Under the pieces are notes generated by a model. That model was not told the DNA's origin, made no database searches, and saw nothing but the letters and a program-made list of their open reading frames with translations. A program made the translations under genes and the position numbers. Of a DNA stretch of 64,000 nt, positions 18,512 to 26,675 are shown in pieces. The stretch covers positions 29,651 through 93,650 of the forward strand of contig JBDRDH010000180.1 in NCBI GenBank assembly GCA_043820985.1. The letters are read 5' to 3'. Numbering within the stretch: position 1 is the first letter of the stretch; every line of letters begins with the position of its first letter. Source of the stretch: JAAYXS01 sp043820985. GTDB lineage: Bacteria > Planctomycetota > Phycisphaerae > UBA1845 > Fen-1342.

Positions 18512-20074
18512 TCAATGCCGGTAGAGAAATTCCTTCGTATTAATCAGCGCCCAGGCCAGGTCATTGGCGGCCTGCTGAACATCTCTTCTATTCTGCTTGA
18601 AGTAATCCGCCGCGGTATCCAGTTCATCGGGGGTCGGATAACGCGCGAGGATGTGAACGTAGAGCGCTTGGATTATTTTGCGGGGGTTCCTTTTGTGCGT
18701 TTGCATGATGTTACGCAGACGCCAACTGTCCTCGATCTTCCTTTGAATATGTGTCGAGTTGAGCAGGTGCAGGCGCTGGGCCTTGGAGGGCTGGTTATCG
18801 CGTTCGGACCACAAGCCGGTGTCGCGCGCCGGGCGGCCGAACATCTCCAGGAACTGGCTGCTAATGCTGCCGTCCGCCAGGGCGATGGTCCGCTGGTTTT
18901 CCGGAATGTAAGTGAATGGTTCCGGAATGGGGCTCGAATATTGCTCTCCGGGGCCGAAGATCCAGCACAAGGCGTCAATCAACACTTCCGCGTCCAACTG
19001 GCGCACCGAGTAATATGCAAACAGGACCGCGGCGTCCGGATGGTCGCTCCGCGGAAGAGAGGATTGTTGATAGGTTCGGGAGTTGAGAATCAGCCGGTAG
19101 ATGTGCCGCAGGTCGTAATTGGCGTTAACCAACTCCTTCTCCAGGTAAGCGAGCAGTTCAGGATTAACTGCCGGATTGTCTGGCCGGATATCATCCGGCT
19201 CGTGAATGATCCCGCGACCCATCAGCCAGGCCCACACGCGGTTCACCATATTACGCGCGAACCAGGGATTGTCTGGCGAAATCAGCCAATCGGCGAAGAT
19301 CTGGCGCGGGTCCGCGCCGGGGGGGATCAGCACTGTTGTACCGTTGGGTAGAACGGTTTCAAGCGTGTCGGCTGGGGCCGGATCGAGGTAGACGATTTCC
19401 TCCTTCCACTCGGCGGTCCTTTTGAACGCGATTCGCGAGAAGAAGGTTTCCAGATTCTGGCGACGGTCGGCCAGCCAACTCTCGAGACGCACCCCCATGA
19501 AGGTCAGGGCCACGGTCCGAGCAATCGTGGCGGGCTCCTGACCCTGGATGGCGCGATAGAAATTCACCGGCGGCACGCGAAAGTTACTGCCGCTCGAGGT
19601 CAAAAGCTCGCGGGCGAACTGGTCGTAAGGTTTGTTCTGTGCAATGGCATCGCGGATCCAGCGGTGATAGGCCTGGACCGCGTTGGGCCAAAGATTGATG
19701 GGGAATTCCGCCTTGACCCGTAGCAGATCACACCATTTAAGCGCCCAGTAGTAGGGGAATTCTTCCCGTAGCAGGAGGTAGTCTATCAGTACGGCGCGTT
19801 TGTTGGGTTGCTGGCTCTCAAGGAAGCGGTTGACCATGTCGGGTTCAGGCAAGGTCCCGATAACATCCAGGTAGACTCGCCGGACGAATACTTCATCAGA
19901 ACACCGGTTAGCGGGCTCGATACCTTGCGCGCGGAGGCTAGCCAGTACCAGTTCATCAATGGGATTTGCGGGTACGAACTCACCTTCGATCTCGAATGGG
20001 CGCACGACGGGAGGATCAGCCAGCCCGGCCAGCGGAAGCATGAAGACCACAATTACAATCAAGGTGTGCTTCAT
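18512..20074 (-). CDS. DUF1549/DUF1553 (PSD1-type) secreted protein
   Basis: About 520 residues, with signal peptide MKHTLIVIVVFMLPLAGLAD. The DUF1549 half is seen in IDELVLASLRAQGIEPAN, RRVYLDVIGTLPEPDM and WPNAVQAYHRWIRDAIAQNKPYDQF. The DUF1553 half is seen in ADWLISPDNPWFARNMVNRVWAWLMGRGI and LILNSRTYQQSS. At 520 residues it is short for the family, which often carries extra cytochrome or LamG domains; these are absent here. It is the first gene of the PSD1-DUF1501-PPC operon. A TATAAT box at 20092-20097 on the minus strand lies 17 bases before the chosen start, favouring 20074 over 20101. Confidence 0.85.
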   Translation of the reverse strand: MKHTLIVIVVFMLPLAGLADPPVVRPFEIEGEFVPANPIDELVLASLRAQGIEPANRCSDEVFVRRVYLDVIGTLPEPDMVNRFLESQQPNKRAVLIDYLLLREEFPYYWALKWCDLLRVKAEFPINLWPNAVQAYHRWIRDAIAQNKPYDQFARELLTSSGSNFRVPPVNFYRAIQGQEPATIARTVALTFMGVRLESWLADRRQNLETFFSRIAFKRTAEWKEEIVYLDPAPADTLETVLPNGTTVLIPPGADPRQIFADWLISPDNPWFARNMVNRVWAWLMGRGIIHEPDDIRPDNPAVNPELLAYLEKELVNANYDLRHIYRLILNSRTYQQSSLPRSDHPDAAVLFAYYSVRQLDAEVLIDALCWIFGPGEQYSSPIPEPFTYIPENQRTIALADGSISSQFLEMFGRPARDTGLWSERDNQPSKAQRLHLLNSTHIQRKIEDSWRLRNIMQTHKRNPRKIIQALYVHILARYPTPDELDTAADYFKQNRRDVQQAANDLAWALINTKEFLYRH

Positions 20075-20091
20075 AGTCTGCCCAACAAGAT

Positions 20092-20097
20092 TATACG
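20092..20097 (-). promoter_or_regulatory. Candidate -10 box of the PSD1-DUF1501 operon
   Basis: The minus strand reads GCGTATAATCTTG just upstream of the DUF1549/1553 start. TATAAT is a perfect -10 hexamer, but no good -35 box lies 16-18 bases upstream, so the call is tentative. The implied 5' leader would be only about a dozen bases. Confidence 0.3.
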
Positions 20098-20294
20098 CCA
20101 CTTCGCACGATTAAACGGGTAACTATTCTTGCCAAAACGGCCATCAATACCCTCAGCGCACTCAGAGAGCGTCCGTGGCAACCCTGCCATTCAGTAAAAC
20201 GAGGTTTCGAGCGGATTATTGCCGTCAAAACGGCTCCGTAGGCGCGGTCTCGTCCTGCCCGGTGATGAGGTCTGTGTACACTTACTTCTATTCA

Positions 20295-20311
20295 GGCGGG
20301 CTGTTCCCGCC
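20295..20311 (-). terminator. Stem-loop after the GNAT gene, likely operon end
   Basis: Six bases beyond the stop of the acetyltransferase gene the minus strand forms GGCGGG-AACAG-CCCGCC, a six-pair GC stem with a five-base loop. No T-run follows, so it may act as a weak terminator or mRNA 3' end protector at the end of the kor-hdr operon. Confidence 0.4.
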
Positions 20312-20317
20312 GGGGGA

Positions 20318-20902
20318 TTAACGGGCGCGGCGCCAATCGGAGTCGGCAAAGAAGCTTTCCAATTCGCGCCAGATGGCCTCCAGGTCGCAGCGCATCAGAA
20401 TCAGGTCCTGCCGGTGACCGCTCAGGTCCTTGATGTGGTTCGTGAGCACGACCTCCTCGCGGAATCCGAGCTTGTGGCAGATGCTGCGGGCGGCGACCTG
20501 TGGTCGGGCGATACTCACCAGGATCTGCTCCACCTTGGCACTGGCCGCCAGACTGTACAGTTCCCGGGCCATTAGCATCCCTAAGCCCCGGCGTTGATAT
20601 TGCTTGGCCACGATCAGCCGCATTTCGCCGACGTGACAAGTCCATTCGTGACCGGCCAGTTCGATAGCCCCATCAGCTATGACCTGGTCGTCCACCAGTG
20701 CGATCAAGCGCAGATATTTCCCGGAGTCCATTTCGCGGATTCGTTGCTCAACCACGCTGCGCTTGGTGACATCGGCCCGCAGGTACTCGCGATCCTCCTC
20801 GGGCAGGCCCTGGAAGAACGCCAGACAGAGATCCAGGTCATTCATGTCGAGCGGTCGGATACGGACGGGGGTTCCGTCCTTGAGATGAACCACCTTGTCC
20901 AT
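20318..20902 (-). CDS. GNAT family N-acetyltransferase
   Basis: A 194-residue acetyltransferase. The acetyl-CoA binding loop is seen at VAKQYQRRGLGMLMARELYSLA (about residues 98-120), and the beta-strand GEMRLIV lies just before it. GGAGG 6 bases before the ATG marks the start. It is the last gene of the kor-hdr operon, 36 bases after hdrB. Protein lysine acetyltransferases often tune acyl-CoA enzymes in anaerobes, so acetylation of an enzyme of this pathway is possible, but the substrate is unknown. Confidence 0.82.
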   Translation of the reverse strand: MDKVVHLKDGTPVRIRPLDMNDLDLCLAFFQGLPEEDREYLRADVTKRSVVEQRIREMDSGKYLRLIALVDDQVIADGAIELAGHEWTCHVGEMRLIVAKQYQRRGLGMLMARELYSLAASAKVEQILVSIARPQVAARSICHKLGFREEVVLTNHIKDLSGHRQDLILMRCDLEAIWRELESFFADSDWRRAR

Positions 20903-20938
20903 TGCACACCTCCTGGCAGCCGTTGTGGACGTGTTCAG

Positions 20939-21829
20939 TTATTTAACGGCGGCGCGCGGATCGGTCTCGAATTGGCGCAGGCACGCCGGCTTGAAACGCT
21001 GTCGTTCGAATCCCAGCTCGTCATAAGGCACTCCCTGGGCAAAGGCCAGGAGCTGGAAATAATAGATCGGCGGTGTGTGATAGTCCTGCCCGAATTGCTT
21101 GGCGACTTTCATCTGACCATGATCGAACTGCCCGAAGCAGGTCGGGCAGATCATGCAGAGCAAGGCCGCCTGTTCGTCATTCACCGTGTTCAACAGGTCG
21201 TTCATCATGTTGTCGGGAATTTCGTCCTTCTGGCAGGACTTCCCACAGCACAGGTACCAGTTGCGATGGCGCACCGGCCACGCGCCCAGGGCGGTGACCA
21301 ACTCCTCCAACAAGTTTGGATCGTTAGGATCGTCGACCTGCATGATGCGGCTGGGTTTCAAGAGGTGGCAGCCGTAATGGATGGCCACCCGCAGATCCTC
21401 CAGTGGGCGCGTAACGGAGGCGCGCACGGCCTCGTACCCGGCTTCGTCGCGAACCAGCGTGGCGATATGCCGCACGCGGCTGGTACCGCGATATACGCGC
21501 CCGATACGCTTGAGCCGCTCGTTAACGCGCGCCCGCAGCGTTTCGTCCTGGAGCAGGTGGTATGTTTCCGAAAGAGTCGCCGTGCAGCCGGAACAGTTGG
21601 TAAAGATGTCCAGCTTCAACTCTTCCGCCAGCGTCAGATTCCGGGCGGCGACCGTCAGCCAGGCGAGTTTGTCTTTCGACTTAAAATAGATCGGGTCCGG
21701 GCAGCACGAAGCCCCCGGTAGATCGACGACCTCAATACCGAGCCGGGGCAGAGTATGCCGAATCGCGAACTCCATCGCCGGGTGGCGCGCCGGGATCAAA
21801 CAGCCGGGGAAGAAGGCGAAGCGCTTCAT
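20939..21829 (-). CDS. HdrB-like heterodisulfide reductase subunit
   Basis: A 296-residue protein with two CCG-type cysteine domains that bind the noncubane [4Fe-4S] clusters of HdrB. The first is GASCCPDPIYFKSKDK with NCSGCTATL, the second YGCHLLKPS, LCCGKSCQKDE and MICPTCFGQFDHGQ. In methanogens HdrB reduces CoM-S-S-CoB; in bacteria the disulfide or other acceptor is usually unknown. The start overlaps the hdrC stop by 4 bases and has GGAGG 6 bases upstream. It pairs naturally with the HdrC and HdrA-MvhD proteins encoded just before it. Confidence 0.87.
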   Translation of the reverse strand: MKRFAFFPGCLIPARHPAMEFAIRHTLPRLGIEVVDLPGASCCPDPIYFKSKDKLAWLTVAARNLTLAEELKLDIFTNCSGCTATLSETYHLLQDETLRARVNERLKRIGRVYRGTSRVRHIATLVRDEAGYEAVRASVTRPLEDLRVAIHYGCHLLKPSRIMQVDDPNDPNLLEELVTALGAWPVRHRNWYLCCGKSCQKDEIPDNMMNDLLNTVNDEQAALLCMICPTCFGQFDHGQMKVAKQFGQDYHTPPIYYFQLLAFAQGVPYDELGFERQRFKPACLRQFETDPRAAVK

Positions 21830-22341
21830 GCGTCACCTCCTTCACTAACGTCCGGTTCGAGCAGTTTTCGGATCTCCTCGACCGGCACCGGCGGCAGCGG
21901 CGGCAGGCCGAATTTTTCGCGATTGCGGTTCACCGCGGGATTGATCGGCGTCGTGCGGCCGGTTTCCTCGAACATCTCGATGATCTTCGCGACGGCATCC
22001 GGGTAGATCCCACGGTCCGCCAGCATGTTTTTCAGGGAGATGATTACCTCGACCGGCTTGACTTCCTGCGGGCAGCGTTCGTGGCAGTTGTAGCAGTTGG
22101 TACATTGCCACAGGATGGAATCCTCGGTTAGTAACTCTTCGCCCAAGCCATACAGCACTTTCAGCATGATATCGCGCGGGTTGAAGTCGGTGCTGTAGGT
22201 CGTGGCCGGGCAGTCGCCCACGCACGCGCCACACTGGTAGCAGAAACTCGCCAGGTCGCCCTCGATTTTCTCGGCCAGTTCCCGCCGAAAATTGAAGTCG
22301 ACCCGGACGGGTTTCTCTTTATCGCCAGACGGCCGGGACAT
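21826..22341 (-). CDS. HdrC-like ferredoxin subunit
   Basis: A 171-residue subunit with two [4Fe-4S] motifs: CYQCGACVGDCPA and CTNCYNCHERCPQ. The KPVEVIISLKNMLADRGIYPD segment after them is typical of HdrC. It conducts electrons from HdrA to HdrB. The ATG at 22341 (MSRPSGDKEK) is chosen because it follows the small zinc-ribbon gene by 5 bases and has AAGGAG 8 bases upstream. The longer open frame to 22464 would overlap that gene. Confidence 0.87.
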   Translation of the reverse strand: MSRPSGDKEKPVRVDFNFRRELAEKIEGDLASFCYQCGACVGDCPATTYSTDFNPRDIMLKVLYGLGEELLTEDSILWQCTNCYNCHERCPQEVKPVEVIISLKNMLADRGIYPDAVAKIIEMFEETGRTTPINPAVNRNREKFGLPPLPPVPVEEIRKLLEPDVSEGGDA

Positions 22342-22346
22342 CCGGT

Positions 22347-22502
22347 TTACTCCTTTTTGGGCGGCTTCTTCTTGAGGTGCCGGATACTGTTCGAGCGGCA
22401 TTTGGGACACGAACGTTCCTTGTCTTCGCCGTGTACCACCGGCTCCTGATACTCGTACCCGCACATCATGCAGCGAAAAGATTCCAGGGTTTTTTCCGCC
22501 AT
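22347..22502 (-). CDS. Small rubredoxin-like zinc-ribbon protein
   Basis: A 51-residue reading frame sits exactly in the gap between the hdrA-mvhD fusion and hdrC. The protein has CMMCGYEYQEP near the N-terminus, SCPKCRSNSIRHL near the C-terminus and a Lys-rich tail. The two CxxC pairs about 21 residues apart look like a rubredoxin or zinc ribbon. GGAG lies 6 bases before the ATG, and the stop is 5 bases before hdrC. Both sites and the packing support a real gene. It might be a one-electron carrier or assembly factor for the Hdr complex. Confidence 0.75.
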   Translation of the reverse strand: MAEKTLESFRCMMCGYEYQEPVVHGEDKERSCPKCRSNSIRHLKKKPPKKE

Positions 22503-22526
22503 GCTTGTCTCCGGTAGTACCTTAAC

Positions 22527-24980
22527 CTACTTATTGGCCGCGCTGGACGCTTTCGCGGCTTTCCTGGGCTTGGGTTTCGGCTTGAGCGCCTCGCGCGCAT
22601 GCTCGATTTCCGCCAGCGTGACCGTTTGGCGCAGCTCCTCCATTCGCGACATGACCTGGGCAAACTTCTGTCCCTCGGCGGCGCTGACCCACTCCAATTG
22701 CAGCCGTTCCGGTCGCACGCCGGCCCGCTCCAGCTTGTCCCACAAGTTATGCACGCGCTTGACGGTCTGCCGGTTGGCGTTGATGTAATGGCAGTCGGCG
22801 AAGTGGCAGCCGGAGACGAGCACCACGGGCGCCCCGCAACGGAAGGCTTCCAACACCATCTCCTCCGAAATGCGCGCCGAGCACATCGACCGCACCACGC
22901 GGTTCGAGGCCGGATATTGGATGCGCGAAATGCCGGCCGTATCCGCGCCGGCGTAAGAGCACCAGTTGCACGCAAACACGAACACTTTGTCTTGCGGTTC
23001 GAGTTTCAGGATCGCGCGGATCTGGGCGATGTATTGGTCGTCGGTGAAATGCCGCATGGTGATGGCGTTGAACTGACAGGTGGCGCCACAGGATCCGCAG
23101 CCGGCACAGGCCGCCTCAATGACCACGGGCACCTCACCTTTCTTCCACGTAATGGCGCCATAGGGGCACACCGCCGCGCACTGGCCGCATTTCTTGCAAG
23201 CGACCTCGTCGATGTAGCTGGTGATCGCCTCGATCTTGATCTGGCCGGCACTGAGCAGCGCTCCAACCCGCGCCGCCGCCGCCCCCGCCTGGCAGACCGA
23301 GTCCTTGATGTCCTTGGGACTCTCGCAGAATCCCGCGAAGTACACGCCGCGCGTGGGTGCGTCGACCGGTTTCAGCTTCGGATGCGACTCCATGAAAAAG
23401 CCGTCCGACGTTTTTGAGAGCGTCAGCATGCCGGAGATTTTGGCCAGATCCTTGGGCGGCTGCACGCCGACCGATAGCACGAGCATGTCGAGCTCGTGTT
23501 GTTCCAGCCGTCCGCTCGTGGTGTTCTCGACGGTCACGACCAGGTTGCCGGTGCGCGGATCCTCCTGGACTTCTCCCGGCAATCCGCGCACGTAGCGCGT
23601 TCCGGCTTCCTTGGAACGCTGGTACATATCCTCGAAGGATTTGCCGAAAGCCCGAATGTCCTGATAGAAGACCACGTTTTCGACGTCCGGATAGTGGTCG
23701 GCCAGCAGCAGGGTGTCCTTGATCGTGTTCATGCAGCAAATGTTGGAGCAGTACGGCCGGCCGATCTTCGGGTTGCGCGAACCAACACACTGAATGAAGC
23801 CGATGCGTTTTGGACGTTCGTGATCGCCGGGCCGCACGAAGTGTCCGGCGGTCGGGCCCCCGGCACAGATCAACCGCTCAAACTCCATCGAGGTGATGAC
23901 GTTATTGAAGCGCGTATAACCGTACTCGTCCATCTCGGTTGGATCGTAGACGTCCAGACCGATCGCGACGATCACCGCGCCGACCTCCCGCGTCAGGATC
24001 TCGTCACGGTCGTCATAGTTGACCGCCTGCTTCTCGCATACTTCCAGACATTTCCCGCACGCGATGGGATTGTTCCCCAGACAGTCCTCCATGTTGAGGA
24101 TGTACGAGCAGGGCACCGCCTGGGGGAATGGGATATAGATCGCCTTGCGCGAAGCGAGGCCCAGTTGGAATTCGTCCGGTCGCACCACCGGGCAGACTTT
24201 GGCGCATTCGCCGCAGGCGTTGCAGAGATCCGGATCCACATGGCGGGCCTTCTTGCGGATCCGGGCGGTGAAGTTCCCAACATATCCCAAGACCTCTTCC
24301 ACCTCGCTGAAGGTGAGCAGTTCGATGTTTGGATGCCGACCGGCATCGATGGCCTTAGGCCCGAGAATTCATATCGAACAATCCATGGTAGGATACGTTT
24401 TGTCCAGTTGCGCCATAATCCCGCCGAGGGACGGCTGCTTTTCAACCAGAGTCACTTGTTGACCGGCGTCGGCCAACTCGATCGCCGCTTCGATACCGGC
24501 CACCCCACCGCCGATCACGAGGATGCGCGTTGTGACCGGAACCGTGAGCTCCTCCTGCGGCTGTAGAAAGCGGGCCCGGGCGACCGCACTGGCTACCAGG
24601 TCTTTGGCTTTCTGGGTCGCGCCGTTGCGATCGCCCGAATGTACCCAGGAGCAGTGCTCCCGTAGATTGGCCATTTCCATTAGATATGGATTCAAGCCCG
24701 CCTCGCGGACACACTGTCGAAACGTGGGTTCGTGTTGGCGCGGCGTGCAGGAGGCAATCACGACGCGGTTCAGCTTGTGTTCGCGAATCGCGTCCTTGAT
24801 CTCGTTCTGCCCCGGATCGGCGCAGGTGTACTTGTTGCGGATCGCGCACACGACACCCGCCAGCGCCATGGCATACTCCGTCACCAGGGCCGTGTCCACG
24901 GTGCCGGCGATGTTCAGCCCGCAGTCACAGACGAAAACGCCAATGCGAATCTCGTGACTTGCGTTTTTGGATACTACCAT
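22527..24980 (-). CDS. Selenocysteine HdrA fused to MvhD
   Basis: Read through an in-frame TGA (24369-24371) as selenocysteine, this is an 817-residue protein. It has an HdrA N-terminal domain (IGVFVCDCGLNIAGT), an FAD site at ILVIGGGVAGIEAA (residues ~153-166) and U204 in MDCSI-U-ILGPK, where HdrA proteins have a conserved Cys. Ferredoxin clusters lie near 253-265, 300-315, 595-605 and 625-635. The last ~150 residues are MvhD-like (FACNWCSYAGADTAG at ~669, SGCHFADCHY). HdrA carries the bifurcating FAD, and MvhD links it to a hydrogenase or formate dehydrogenase. The ATG at 24980 follows AGGA at 5-6 bases. It pairs with the HdrC/HdrB encoded downstream. Confidence 0.88.
24332..24347 (-). promoter_or_regulatory. 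Candidate SECIS hairpin of the hdrA-mvhD gene
   Basis: Twenty-one bases after the TGA the minus strand folds as GATGCC-GGTC-GGCATC, a perfect six-pair stem with GGU at the start of the loop, the pattern expected of a bacterial SECIS. The hairpin of the second hdrA gene is almost the same. Confidence 0.65.
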
Positions 24981-25008
24981 TCGCGGTCCTTCCTCATACG
25001 CCAAGCCC

Positions 25009-26151
25009 CTACGCGATGGCCTCGATCACCATCTCGGCCAGGTCGCGCAGCTCGATTTCAATCTCGCTCCGTAAGTTCGGATCCTGCATCGCACAGCGAA
25101 AGTGGATCTGGCACTTCGGGCACGCCGTCACCAACACTTCCGCCCCGGTGGCCCGCGCTTCACGCAACCGCTCCACCTGAATCTGCTTGGCATAGCGGTC
25201 ACAGTTACTCCAGGTGCCCCCCGCGCAACACATGGCCCGCGGTCCCGAACGCCGCATCTCCGCCAACTCAACCCCCGGCAGGGCTTTCAGCATCCGCCGT
25301 GGGGGCTGGTAGATCTCCAAATGGCGCCCCAGGCGACATGGATCCTGATAAGTCACCTTGCGCTGGCCATTTGGTTTCCATTTCAATTGTGTCAGACGGT
25401 CGTCGACGAACTCGCTGAGATGCACGATGCGCGGTGGCCGGCTGTTGAAGTACTGCTGATAATCAAGCTTCCACGTCCGCAGGCACTCCGCGCAGGATGT
25501 GACCACGACCTCCGCGCCGCTCTCGGCGACGAGCTTCACATTGTGTTTCGCGAGCAGCTCGAAGCTGTGGCGATCGCCGTTCCAGAGCAGGTCGTGCCCG
25601 CAGCAGCGCTCCTCCTCCGAGACCACGGGGACCACACCCAGGGCATTCATCAGTCGGATGGCGGCGCGCGTCCCACCCAGCGTATTGGCCTGAAATTCGG
25701 CGAAGAAGGCGTCGTAGTACATCGTGCAGCCGGTCCAGTAGAACACGTCACCGGTCTTGCGCTCGGTCTTCAATTCATCACTTAACCAGCCCAGACGATT
25801 CTGCTGTGTTCCGCCCTTGGCCATCATCCGCATGACCGACTGCAAGGCCCCGCCGTGCGGGCATTCCGGCTCGACGCCATCGCGATAGGACAGCTCCCGC
25901 AACTTCTGAACCAGATCGGTATACGCCACGTCAGCCGGGCAGCGTTGCTCGCACAGGCCGCATGTCAGGCAGGTGAACAGCGTGCCGTTTTCGAGTACCT
26001 CGTGCTTATGCCCCAGATTGGTGGCTAAGACGTGCCGGCGCGGACTATAGTCACCGCCCGTGCGCGTGATCGGGCACGTCGCGGTGCACTTCCCACAGTC
26101 GTAGCAGGCCCACGCACGCGTGTTCTTGACTGTTCCGGCAAACTCTGGCAT
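25009..26151 (-). CDS. HdrD-like (HdrC+HdrB fusion) Fe-S protein
   Basis: A 380-residue protein joining an N-terminal two-cluster ferredoxin (CYDCGKCTATCPI and CTCGLCEQRCPAD type, TCLTCGLCEQRC) with two CCG domains (ERCCGHDLLW with SCAECLRTW, then QDPCRLGRH, MCCAGGTW and ACPKCQIHF). This HdrC-HdrB order is that of HdrD, GlcF and related thiol/disulfide oxidoreductases. It is the second HdrB-like active site in the operon and most likely works with the tandem HdrA and the separate MvhD encoded just before it. Of two close ATGs, 26151 has GGGAG at 9 bases and is preferred over 26157. Confidence 0.83.
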   Translation of the reverse strand: MPEFAGTVKNTRAWACYDCGKCTATCPITRTGGDYSPRRHVLATNLGHKHEVLENGTLFTCLTCGLCEQRCPADVAYTDLVQKLRELSYRDGVEPECPHGGALQSVMRMMAKGGTQQNRLGWLSDELKTERKTGDVFYWTGCTMYYDAFFAEFQANTLGGTRAAIRLMNALGVVPVVSEEERCCGHDLLWNGDRHSFELLAKHNVKLVAESGAEVVVTSCAECLRTWKLDYQQYFNSRPPRIVHLSEFVDDRLTQLKWKPNGQRKVTYQDPCRLGRHLEIYQPPRRMLKALPGVELAEMRRSGPRAMCCAGGTWSNCDRYAKQIQVERLREARATGAEVLVTACPKCQIHFRCAMQDPNLRSEIEIELRDLAEMVIEAIA

Positions 26152-26164
26152 TGACATCGACTCC

Positions 26165-26668
26165 CTAATGCTCGTCGGCGGCACATTCCGGCGAGGCGGC
26201 CTTTGCCGTCGGCCGTGAATTGCGGCTGACCGGGCTCGGTCCCAGAGCGCGCACCTGGTCGGTGAACTCATTAATCACTTCTGCGAAGCGCGCCCCCTCG
26301 GCGGCGCTGATCCACTCCAGTCGCAAACGCTGCGCCTCCAGACCCAGGAGCTTGACCATGTTCTGGGTTTTCTCGAACTGCTCGAGCGCCCGTTCATTCC
26401 CAAAGACGTAATGGCAGTCGCCTATATGGCAGCCGGTCACGAGCACGCCGTCGGCCCCCTTCTCAAAGGCCCGCAGCACAAAACCGGGCTGAATCCGCCC
26501 GGAACACATCACACGAATCATGCGAAAATGCGGTTGATGCTGAATCCGCGACACACCCGCCGTATCGGCCCCGGCATAAGAGCACCAGTTGCAGGCGAAC
26601 ACCACGATGTTCGGATTCCATTGGGTATCGCGCTTGGTATTCGTTTTATCGCGGGACTTGGATGGCAT
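26165..26668 (-). CDS. MvhD-like [2Fe-2S] electron transfer subunit
   Basis: A 167-residue MvhD/FlpD-family protein. The [2Fe-2S] Cys are seen in VFACNWCSYAGADTAG, RVMCSGRI and TGCHIGDCHYVFGN, followed by the conserved RLRLEWISAAEGARFAEVI. It would bring electrons from a partner oxidoreductase into HdrA. The start at 26668 lies 7 bases after the stop of the tandem hdrA gene. It is clearly paralogous to the MvhD domain fused to the other HdrA in this operon, so each HdrA has its own MvhD. Confidence 0.85.
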   Translation of the reverse strand: MPSKSRDKTNTKRDTQWNPNIVVFACNWCSYAGADTAGVSRIQHQPHFRMIRVMCSGRIQPGFVLRAFEKGADGVLVTGCHIGDCHYVFGNERALEQFEKTQNMVKLLGLEAQRLRLEWISAAEGARFAEVINEFTDQVRALGPSPVSRNSRPTAKAASPECAADEH

Positions 26669-26675
26669 ACCTGTC

